DNA from: an uncultured Parafilimonas sp.
GTDB taxonomy: Bacteria; Bacteroidota; Bacteroidia; Chitinophagales; Chitinophagaceae
Assembly (NCBI GenBank): GCA_903882935.1
Contig: CAIRZB010000037.1
Span: 1 to 64,000, forward strand
Direction: 5' to 3'
Length of the DNA stretch: 64,000 bases
The translations under genes were made by a program, and so were the position numbers. Below, piece after piece: positions 9,864-16,598 of this stretch; position 1 is the stretch's first letter, and every line of letters begins with the position of its first letter. The notes below the pieces were generated by a model, which saw nothing but the letters and a program-made list of their open reading frames with translations, was not told the DNA's origin and ran no database searches.

Positions 9864-10137
9864 GCATGTAAAAGCAGTTTCCATTCCGCCACGTTTTTTT
9901 TTCGAATTTACCAATAATATATTCGCCGTTTTTTTCATCAAACACTTTAATGATAAAGTTTCCGCCGCCGTTACATATTATCTACAACAACGTTTTCTGT
10001 CTTTGGCCGAATACAACATTTTAGTGGTAGGCATATCATCCACAACGGTGAAACATATTGCTTGTAGCGTATTACAATATAAGTGTTAACAAAAACTATA
10101 TTATCAAAAAAGCACCATACACCCCACGCGCCATTCT
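9864..10137. other. Spacer between the duplicated cassettes
   Basis: This spacer of about 270 bp sits between the two copies of the secreted-protein cassette and is AT-rich with T runs. An open minus-strand frame (about 9870-9990, including FIIKVFDEKNGEYIIGKF) reads like protein. It has no start codon and runs into the terminator, so at most it is a gene relic. Confidence 0.4.
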
Positions 10138-10209
10138 GCTATTTCATCGCGTCATTTCTTGGTTTTGCCGTATTTACAAAAGCAACAGCGCAAACGCATC
10201 GTAGGTTTG
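10138..10209 (+). promoter_or_regulatory. Promoter region of secreted protein B (duplicated)
   Basis: The -7 element TAGGTTTG is at 10202-10209, with GCTATTTCATCGC at 10138-10150 and TACAAAA at 10175-10181. The spacings are exactly those of the promoter at 9301-9372, although much of the sequence between the blocks has diverged. That pattern suggests the blocks are functional sites. Confidence 0.6.
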
Positions 10210-10255
10210 TATTGTTAATCAAACAAAACAAATACACAAAAAAAATATCAACAAC

Positions 10256-10669
10256 ATGAAAAAGTATTTCACAGCCGCAGCATTTAGTGTAATAGCCTTG
10301 TTAAGCTTTACCACCAGCTTTGCAGCCGGTAACAAAAACCAAAAACAAATAGCCATCCCCGCAGGGGCAACAGTTACAAAACTAAAAACCGGCACAATTG
10401 TAATTGACGGTGCCACCACCACTGCCTACGATAAAAAAGGCAATATGGTGTATACCATTAAACGCTATTCAGCTGAAAATGTACCGCTGGAAATTTTTAA
10501 AACAGTACGTGGCACTTACGGCAACTATTTTATTGCCGGCCTTGAAAAAATTGACCAGCCCGGCAGCGACTCAGAAGTGGTGGTACACCTGCGCGACAAT
10601 AACGATTACAAAACCGTTAAGATGAGTATAGCCGATGTAAAACCGACGCAAGATTTTATTAACCAATAA
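10256..10669 (+). CDS. Small secreted protein B (tandem paralogue)
   Basis: This 137-residue exported protein is paralogous to the one at 9421-9807. The signal peptide is MKKYFTAAAFSVIALLSF followed by TTSFAA. The mature part carries the same ordered words as its partner: TAYDKKGNMVYTIKRYS, VPLEIFKTVRGTYGNYF, GLEKIDQPGSDSEV, then a terminal strand and DFINQ. Its mature N-terminus has a nine-residue-longer linker (NQKQIAIPAGATV). Function is unknown. Both copies keep intact frames, their own promoter blocks and their own terminators. This suggests retained use of both, possibly under different conditions. Confidence 0.8.
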   Translation: MKKYFTAAAFSVIALLSFTTSFAAGNKNQKQIAIPAGATVTKLKTGTIVIDGATTTAYDKKGNMVYTIKRYSAENVPLEIFKTVRGTYGNYFIAGLEKIDQPGSDSEVVVHLRDNNDYKTVKMSIADVKPTQDFINQ

Positions 10670-10697
10670 ACAACCGTTTTAAGCAGCAGGTAATAAC

Positions 10698-10724
10698 GGC
10701 CGCCCGAAAGGGGGGCTTTTATTT
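10698..10724 (+). terminator. Terminator of secreted protein B
   Basis: The hairpin GCCGCCC-GAAA-GGGGGGC is followed by TTTTATTTTTT. It is the duplicated counterpart of the terminator at 9834-9863, with the same GAAA loop and the same upstream AAGCAGCAGGTAATAA word. Confidence 0.8.
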
Positions 10725-10825
10725 TTTAGGCCCCAAGCCTACATTGTTGCGTTGATTGCCCCAAACACCGCCAACCATTGATGGCTAAAGGCATTTGGGT
10801 ATGCAACATTTTATACTGGCGCAGT

Positions 10826-11890
10826 TTACAACTTCGCCCGCTCGTACTGGGGCGGCCAATGAATATCGGCACCCAAAGCCTTTGCCGCATGCAGCGGAAA
10901 ATAAGGGTCGCGCAGCAGTTGCCTGGCCAGCAACACCATATCGGCCTGCCCGGTGGCAACGATGCCTTCCGCCTGTTGGGCACTGGTAATTAAGCCAACT
11001 GCACCGGTGGCTAAACCAGCCTCGTTCCTTATCCGCTCGGCAAATACCACTTGGTAGCCTGGCCCCACCGCAATTTTTTGGTGTAGCACCGCACCACCTG
11101 AGGAAGCGTCAATTAAATCCACCCCAATGCCTTTCAATACAGCAGAAAGGTTTACTGATGCTTCAATATCCCAGCCGCCTTCTGCCCAGTCGGTGCAGCT
11201 TAAACGCACAAACAAAGGGTTATCGGCAGGCCACTCGCTTTGCACGGCCGTTATAACCTCTAGCAATAACCGTATTCGGTTTTCAAAGCTTCCGCCATAT
11301 TCATCTGTGCGAGTGTTGACCAACGGCGACAAAAACTGGTGAATCAAATACCCATGTGCGGCATGTACTTCCAATACTTTGTAACCAGCCAGCATCGCCC
11401 TTGTAGCTGCCTGCTTAAAATCATTTACTACTTTATCAATTTCAGTTTTTGATAAAGCGACAGGCATACCATCGGTTGGCCTAAAAGGCTTTGCCGAAGC
11501 CGATACTGTTTGCCAGCCGCCTTCGCTTGGCTGTAAAAACTTATTTCCCAGCCATAGGGCACTAACGCTGGCTTTTCGGCCTGCATGCGCCAGCTGTATA
11601 CCGGCCACCGCGCCATGGCTGTGTATAAACGCAGTTATGGGCAGCAGTTTTTCAATGTGTGCGTCAGCCCAAATACCTAAATCATCGGGGCTAATCCTGC
11701 CTTCAGGCGAAACCGCCGTGGCTTCTTGGATGATAAGCGCGGCCCCGCCAATGGCACGGCTGCCAAGGTGAACCAAATGCCAATCGCTTGCAAAACCTTC
11801 AACTGCCGAATATTGGCACATGGGCGATACCGCTATCCGGTTCCTGAATGTAACGCCCTTTATGGTGAGCGGTGAAAAAAGTGTACTCAT
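10826..11890 (-). CDS. namA: NADH:flavin oxidoreductase, class III old yellow enzyme (YqjM/NamA type)
   Basis: This FMN-dependent ene-reductase of the YqjM branch uses NADPH to reduce activated C=C bonds in enones and related electrophiles. I start it at the ATG at 11890 (354 aa, MSTLFSPLTIKG), because the upstream extension to 12022 is AT-rich and unlike the family. Class III hallmarks are PMCQYSA with C25 and Y27, the FMN-contacting QLAHAGRKAS near 99-108, and the substrate-binding histidine pair in EVHAAHGYLIHQFLSPL (H176, H179). It is divergent from the glutamine-synthetase-like gene. Its cellular substrate cannot be read from sequence; detoxification of electrophiles or nitro compounds is the usual guess. 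Confidence 0.92.
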   Translation of the reverse strand: MSTLFSPLTIKGVTFRNRIAVSPMCQYSAVEGFASDWHLVHLGSRAIGGAALIIQEATAVSPEGRISPDDLGIWADAHIEKLLPITAFIHSHGAVAGIQLAHAGRKASVSALWLGNKFLQPSEGGWQTVSASAKPFRPTDGMPVALSKTEIDKVVNDFKQAATRAMLAGYKVLEVHAAHGYLIHQFLSPLVNTRTDEYGGSFENRIRLLLEVITAVQSEWPADNPLFVRLSCTDWAEGGWDIEASVNLSAVLKGIGVDLIDASSGGAVLHQKIAVGPGYQVVFAERIRNEAGLATGAVGLITSAQQAEGIVATGQADMVLLARQLLRDPYFPLHAAKALGADIHWPPQYERAKL

Positions 11891-12148
11891 GGCGTAAATG
11901 ATTGTTTGTTCAAAGGTAGATGCTAAATTTTTAACGCTTTTTTGTAACCAATTGCCAAAAAGCAGGCCAAACACCGCTGAACTTATTTGTATATAATTAT
12001 TTTTTATACGTAAAAAACACACATATCACCTTTTATGCATTATTAAATCGGCGTAAAGTTTTGCTTAAGAATAATATAATTTACTAAAAACAGCACTTTA
12101 AATGGGGGTTGAACCACCATTTATTCTTTACCTTCAATATTCAATGAA

Positions 12149-13516
12149 ATGCACACGCATATGAACGGGCAGGAAGTATTACATAAGATTGAACATTCAG
12201 ACCACCACAAAATAAAATTTGCCGTGGCTGATATTGACGGCATACTGCGCGGCAAGGTGATTAGCAAGGCCAAATTTTTAAAAGCTGTAAAAGAAAACAT
12301 AGGTTTTTGCAATGTAATTTTTGGCTGGGATGCCAACGATGCGGTGTACGACAACACCACCATAAGCGGCTGGGAAACCGGCTACCATGATGCTTTTGCC
12401 ACCTTGGATTTAGCCACCATGCGCCACATACCCTGGAGCGACCACCTGCCATTTTTTTTGGCCGATTTTAGCAACGACGAAACCTTGGCGGGAGCCTGCC
12501 CCCGGGCATTGCTAAAACGGGTTAGGCAGCAATGTTTTAACATGGGTTTTACGCCCCTATTCGCCAAGGAATTTGAATGGTTTAACTTTAAGGAAACCCC
12601 ACAAAGCCTGCAAGACAAAAGCTTTGTTAACCCCAAGCCACTTACACCCGGCATGTTTGGGTACAGCATACTGAGGCCGTCGGAAAACAACGCGTTTTAT
12701 AATGACCTGTTTGACCTTTTGCACCAATTTAAGGTGCCACTGGAGGGCCTGCACACGGAAACAGGCGACGGCGTGTACGAAGCCGCGATTGACTATGCCG
12801 ACGTGTTGGAGGCCGGCGACCGTGCCGTACTGTTTAAAACCAGTGTAAAAGAAATTGCCTACCGCCACGGCATTGTGGCCACTTTTATGGCCAAGTGGAA
12901 CAGCAGCCTGCCCGGTTGCAGCGGCCATATACACCAAAGCCTTTGGGATGCCAGCAACAACAGCAACGTATTTTACGACGAAGACGACGCTAACCACATG
13001 AGCGAGCTTTTGAAACACTATATAGCTGGCCAATTGTATTGCCTGCCGCATATTATGCCTATGTATGCGCCTACCGTTAACAGCTACAAACGGTATGTTG
13101 AGGGTGCATGGGCAGCCACCTCTGTTAGCTGGGGTATTGAAAACAGAACCACCGCATTGCGGGTAATAAACCACAGTTACACCTCTACACGGCTGGAAAC
13201 AAGGGTACCCGGCGCGGATGCCAACCCTTACTTATCGTTGGCAGCGAGCTTGGCATCAGGTTTGTATGGCATTAAACACAAACTACCCTTAGTGCTGCCG
13301 CCAACAAAAGGCAGCGAGTACCTAAACACACATAACCAACAACTGCCTAAAACCCTGCAGGAGGCCACACAAGCCATGAAAGCATCTGGCATTGCGGCCG
13401 AGTTGTTTGGAGCAACCTTTGTTGAACACTTTACAAAAACAAGAGAATGGGAATGGAGACAGTTTACGCAGAAAGTTACCGACTGGGAACTGAAAAGATA
13501 CTTAGAAATAATATAA
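12149..13516 (+). CDS. Glutamine synthetase-family ligase (GS I-like, unusual active site)
   Basis: This ATP-dependent amine:carboxylate ligase of the glutamine synthetase superfamily has 455 residues, the usual length of the gamma-glutamyl-amide ligase branch. The metal-binding glutamates are visible: E141/E143 (AKEFEWF), E204 and E211. H260/H262 lie in GCSGHIHQSL. The NSYKR...WGIENRTTALR nucleotide/glutamate-binding block follows near 320-345. The segment around E204 reads ETGDGVYE where ordinary enzymes have a GPGQ(W/F/Y)E-like sequence, so the substrate is probably not ammonia. The kinase gene starting at 13528 follows only 11 bp later, so the two are probably one operon. A gamma-glutamyl-polyamine or amino-alcohol ligase role is plausible, but that is inference. 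Confidence 0.88.
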   Translation: MHTHMNGQEVLHKIEHSDHHKIKFAVADIDGILRGKVISKAKFLKAVKENIGFCNVIFGWDANDAVYDNTTISGWETGYHDAFATLDLATMRHIPWSDHLPFFLADFSNDETLAGACPRALLKRVRQQCFNMGFTPLFAKEFEWFNFKETPQSLQDKSFVNPKPLTPGMFGYSILRPSENNAFYNDLFDLLHQFKVPLEGLHTETGDGVYEAAIDYADVLEAGDRAVLFKTSVKEIAYRHGIVATFMAKWNSSLPGCSGHIHQSLWDASNNSNVFYDEDDANHMSELLKHYIAGQLYCLPHIMPMYAPTVNSYKRYVEGAWAATSVSWGIENRTTALRVINHSYTSTRLETRVPGADANPYLSLAASLASGLYGIKHKLPLVLPPTKGSEYLNTHNQQLPKTLQEATQAMKASGIAAELFGATFVEHFTKTREWEWRQFTQKVTDWELKRYLEII

Positions 13517-13527
13517 CGCGACAGGTT

Positions 13528-14571
13528 ATGCCCTTTATTGACTTTACCGCCATTGTAAAAGAGGCATGGCAGGCCTATGACAAAACACGTGAAATTGTGC
13601 GCATTGTTGACATCAGCGCTAAGGTAAGCACCAACCATGTGTACCGGGTAACCTTTAACGACAGGAGCTTTATTATTGCCAAGCTTTCTTATTACGGGCA
13701 GTACGAGCATTTTGTGGAGGACCACTCCATCATCAACTCGCTGTCAAACAACTTGCCTGCCCCTTTTGAAAACTTTTTGGCGCGTTCGCTCATGAAGGGG
13801 AACGAGTTGTTTGTGTACCGTTTTAAAAACATTGTGCTGGATGCCTGGGTGGTGTTTTACCGGCCCATAAAAATTAAACAAAGGTTGCCCCGCAGGCTGG
13901 ATGAAGAGCAGATTATAAAGCTTGGCGAACAAGTGGCACTTTTTCACAAAGCCTGCAATAACATACGCCATACCTTGCCGCCTTCGTCAAAAACCATGCA
14001 AGTGGATGTTAACAGCCTACTGTACCAACTGGATACAGAGGAAGGCCGTTACGAACACCGCATGCACGAAGACGAGATACAAAAGCAAAGCGCCCTGTTT
14101 AACGAGGGCTTTGAAAAACTGGGGGCTGGCGGCTTTGACAAGATACCCGTGTTTGTTGACTGGAACATTGGCAATTTTTCCGTGTCACCTTCTTTTAGGT
14201 TGTACTCCCGGTGGGACTACGACTGGTTTAGGATGGACACCAGGATGTTGGATTTCTATTTCTTGAGCCGGGTGGTGTCAGACATCGGAGACCGTACGGT
14301 GTTTAGCTACAACATAGGGCCATTAACAGAAAAAAGGTTCCTGCTTTTTTTACACGCTTACCACGAGGTATACCCACTAACCGAAAATGAAATTCGCTTT
14401 TTAAAGGAAGTGTACCGCTTTTTTATACTCAACTATGTAATAAAAGACGGCCGGTATTTTTTTCACGAAATATTTGCCACCAAACTGCAAAAAGAAGCCT
14501 ACGACATTTACCTGCCATCCATAGAAAAAGGGTTTAATGCGGATATTATTTTAAAAACACTGGGTTTGTGA
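13528..14571 (+). CDS. Aminoglycoside phosphotransferase-fold kinase, unknown substrate
   Basis: This 347-residue protein has the APH/choline-kinase fold. I start it at the ATG at 13528; a longer frame reaches back into the upstream gene. An ATP-lysine candidate is K52 in FIIAKLSYYG. A helical C-lobe follows. The catalytic loop is VDWNIGNF (in place of H-x-D-x5-N), then a DFG-like WDYDWF and MDTRMLDFYFLSR. The frame follows the GS-like ligase by 11 bp on the same strand, so it probably phosphorylates the substrate or product of that enzyme (a small alcohol, amine or sugar). I see no antibiotic-resistance context. A role as a methylthioribose- or homoserine-kinase analogue cannot be excluded. 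Confidence 0.78.
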   Translation: MPFIDFTAIVKEAWQAYDKTREIVRIVDISAKVSTNHVYRVTFNDRSFIIAKLSYYGQYEHFVEDHSIINSLSNNLPAPFENFLARSLMKGNELFVYRFKNIVLDAWVVFYRPIKIKQRLPRRLDEEQIIKLGEQVALFHKACNNIRHTLPPSSKTMQVDVNSLLYQLDTEEGRYEHRMHEDEIQKQSALFNEGFEKLGAGGFDKIPVFVDWNIGNFSVSPSFRLYSRWDYDWFRMDTRMLDFYFLSRVVSDIGDRTVFSYNIGPLTEKRFLLFLHAYHEVYPLTENEIRFLKEVYRFFILNYVIKDGRYFFHEIFATKLQKEAYDIYLPSIEKGFNADIILKTLGL

Positions 14572-14696
14572 GGGTGGCTGGAGGGGGATTTAAGGTATTA
14601 GGCATATGCAGAAACACAATTCAACACCCTACGCATTGGTAAAATTATTCAACATCTTGGCTGATATTTTTTACCTTTATTGCAAATATTTACTCC

Positions 14697-14870
14697 ATGG
14701 AAGATAAAAAAGTAGATGAGCTGGTTGCAAAACTGGAGAAATACAAAATTGAGCTTTCCAAAAGCCCGGAAAAATCAAAGCAATTTCTAATTGACGCAGG
14801 CATACTGACACAAAAAGGCAAGTTGTCGAAAAACTACAAGCACTTATGTATACCGCAAGAACAGGGTTAG
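14697..14870 (+). CDS. 57-aa protein paired with an ART-fold protein (possible antitoxin)
   Basis: This small charged helical protein starts MEDKKVDELVAKLEKYKIEL and ends KNYKHLCIPQEQG. It has a likely N-terminal coiled helix (residues 3-25) and a short second part with FLIDAGILTQKGKLSKNYK that looks like a helix-turn-helix or degron-like tail. The stop codon lies 22 nt inside the following gene, so the frames overlap by 25 bp and translation is probably coupled. That architecture is typical of antitoxin-toxin pairs, with the small gene first. I do not recognise the family with certainty; the antitoxin role is inference. An imperfect upstream repeat (GGTAAAA 14638-14644 / TTTTACC 14669-14675) might be an operator. 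Confidence 0.6.
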   Translation: MEDKKVDELVAKLEKYKIELSKSPEKSKQFLIDAGILTQKGKLSKNYKHLCIPQEQG

Positions 14871-15433
14871 TATTGGGGTTTCATGGCACAGATGAAGAAG
14901 TGGTACGGGCGGTATTGAACGGAGAAGCTGAATTAAAACCCAATAACAACACATACGATTGGTTGGGAAACGGAATTTATTTTTGGGACAACAGCCCGAG
15001 CAGAGCATTGGAATGGGCAGTTGAATTAAGTAAACAAAGAAAACCAAACATTAAAAACCCTGCGGTAGTTGGGGCAATTTTGGATCTCGGTTATTGCTTA
15101 GACCTCCTTGACTACAAAAACCTACATCTCGTAAAACAAGGTTATAAACTGTTAGAAAGCACTGTGGCATCCTCAACTGCCGTATTGCCACAAAACAGAG
15201 GCACGGATGATTTATTGTTGCGTGAGCTAGACTGCGCCGTTATTGAATCTCTCCACAATGCGATTGCTGAAAGTAATGAAAAACAATTCGACTCTGTTAG
15301 GGGCGTTTTTTGGGAAGGTACGCATCTCTACCCAAATGCGGGTTTCCGAGAAAAAGACCACATACAAATTTGCGTCCGAAATATTGATTGCATAAAAGGA
15401 TATTTTCTCCCTTTAAAGCGAATTGTCTCATAG
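14846..15433 (+). CDS. PARP-like ADP-ribosyltransferase-fold protein (putative toxin/effector)
   Basis: The 195 residues carry an arrangement that matches H-Y-x type ADP-ribosyltransferases. An N-terminal strand leads to LGFHGTD (H13). YDWLGNGIYFWDNSPSRALEWA (Y45) corresponds to the GxGIYFAD...SK.A.Y block of PARPs and DUF3990-like proteins. A C-terminal strand HIQICVRNIDCIKGYF may supply the third catalytic position (Q174 or nearby). If active it would transfer ADP-ribose from NAD to an unknown target. It overlaps the 57-aa gene by 25 bp. The pair is more AT-rich than its neighbours and sits between unrelated housekeeping-type genes, which suggests acquisition. There is no signal peptide, so it should act in the cytosol. 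A DNA- or tRNA-modifying toxin and an abortive-infection effector are both possible. Confidence 0.68.
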   Translation: MYTARTGLVLGFHGTDEEVVRAVLNGEAELKPNNNTYDWLGNGIYFWDNSPSRALEWAVELSKQRKPNIKNPAVVGAILDLGYCLDLLDYKNLHLVKQGYKLLESTVASSTAVLPQNRGTDDLLLRELDCAVIESLHNAIAESNEKQFDSVRGVFWEGTHLYPNAGFREKDHIQICVRNIDCIKGYFLPLKRIVS

Positions 15434-15513
15434 CAAACAAAAAAACGCAGCAACAATGTAACGTCCTCATCATCCCCAAAATCCCTCAAAATCTCCGTCC
15501 AAAATCTCCATCA

Positions 15514-16359
15514 ATGAAAGAAACTTCTTTTTTACACATCGCAGAGCAATACAAAGCCATATTCTTAGACTCCTATGGGGTTATTAAAAACTACAAGGGC
15601 TTGATTGCCGGTGTGCAGGATACCATTGACTTTATACGCCACAAAGGCATCGCCCTGCGGATATTAACCAACGATGCCTCGCGCAGCCAACACCAACAGG
15701 CGGAAAGCTTTTACAAGCTGGGCATAAGAACCATTGAAACCCATGAAATAATCACCTCAGGCATGATGGCCAGGCAGTTTTTACAAAACAAGATACACGC
15801 CGGCCGTATAGCCTACTTGGGCACAGAAAACTCTGCCGAATACATTTTGCAGTCAGGGTTGGAACATGTGTCGGTAAGAGACATACAGCTTGACCATATT
15901 GAGGACATTTCGGCTTTTGTTTTTTTAGATGATGAGGGCTTTGACTGGAACACAGACATTAACAAAACAGTAAACCTGCTACGCAGAAAAAACATACCGG
16001 TTATTGTCGCTAATTCGGATAAGTTATACCCCGTTTCAAAAAATGATGTGGCGGTAGCCACGGGCGGCATTGCAAAACTGGTGGAGAACATGCTTACCAA
16101 AAAATTTATCCATTTTGGCAAGCCCGATTCCCAAATGTTCATGTATGCTTTTGACCAATTAAACCAAAAAGGCTTTTACAGCAAAGATGAAATATTGATG
16201 GTGGGCGACAACCTGAACACCGATATTTTGGGTGGCAATAAATTTGGCGTTAAAACCACCCTCGTGCTATCTGGCAATACCAGTGCTGAGAATGCCGAAA
16301 TGCAAATCAACGCGTCTGGCATTATACCAGACTATATTTGTAACAGCATCGTTAGTTAA
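15514..16359 (+). CDS. HAD superfamily class IIA phosphatase (NagD-like)
   Basis: This 281-residue hydrolase starts at the ATG at 15514; an upstream extension overlaps the ART gene and is not family-like. Motif I is AIFLDSYGVI with nucleophile D19. The +2 residue is Tyr rather than Asp, as in the HAD-IIA subgroup with DxWGV-type motifs. Motif II is RILTNDASRS (T52), a C2-type cap follows, and motif IV is MVGDNLNTDILGG near 228-240. The HAD-IIA group includes NagD and pyridoxal-phosphate/4-nitrophenyl phosphatases. With the +2 general acid replaced, the activity may be altered. Before the ART bicistron was inserted, this gene may have followed the GS-like/kinase pair directly. Confidence 0.85.
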   Translation: MKETSFLHIAEQYKAIFLDSYGVIKNYKGLIAGVQDTIDFIRHKGIALRILTNDASRSQHQQAESFYKLGIRTIETHEIITSGMMARQFLQNKIHAGRIAYLGTENSAEYILQSGLEHVSVRDIQLDHIEDISAFVFLDDEGFDWNTDINKTVNLLRRKNIPVIVANSDKLYPVSKNDVAVATGGIAKLVENMLTKKFIHFGKPDSQMFMYAFDQLNQKGFYSKDEILMVGDNLNTDILGGNKFGVKTTLVLSGNTSAENAEMQINASGIIPDYICNSIVS

Positions 16360-16598
16360 ATACAACGCCGCCGTTAGGCCTGCTTCGCCAAGCCCACCAA
16401 AAAAGCGGCGGCTACACTTCAATAACAGCACTGGGTTTTACAGTCTCTGCTAGGTGCCATGTGCAATAGATATCCACAAAAAATTCTTTTGGCCCCAGTA
16501 CACCACGCGAAAACAGGTGCCAACGCCCATTAATTGATTGTTACCAGCTGCCTGCAAACCGCTATTAACTGTAACTTTATGGCTGCAAAAATCACCAT

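Noticed and set aside
9619-9945. Minus-strand frame across the first secreted-protein gene
   Set aside because: It has no start codon at a sensible place for the conserved-looking end and runs antisense through a supported gene; at most a gene relic.
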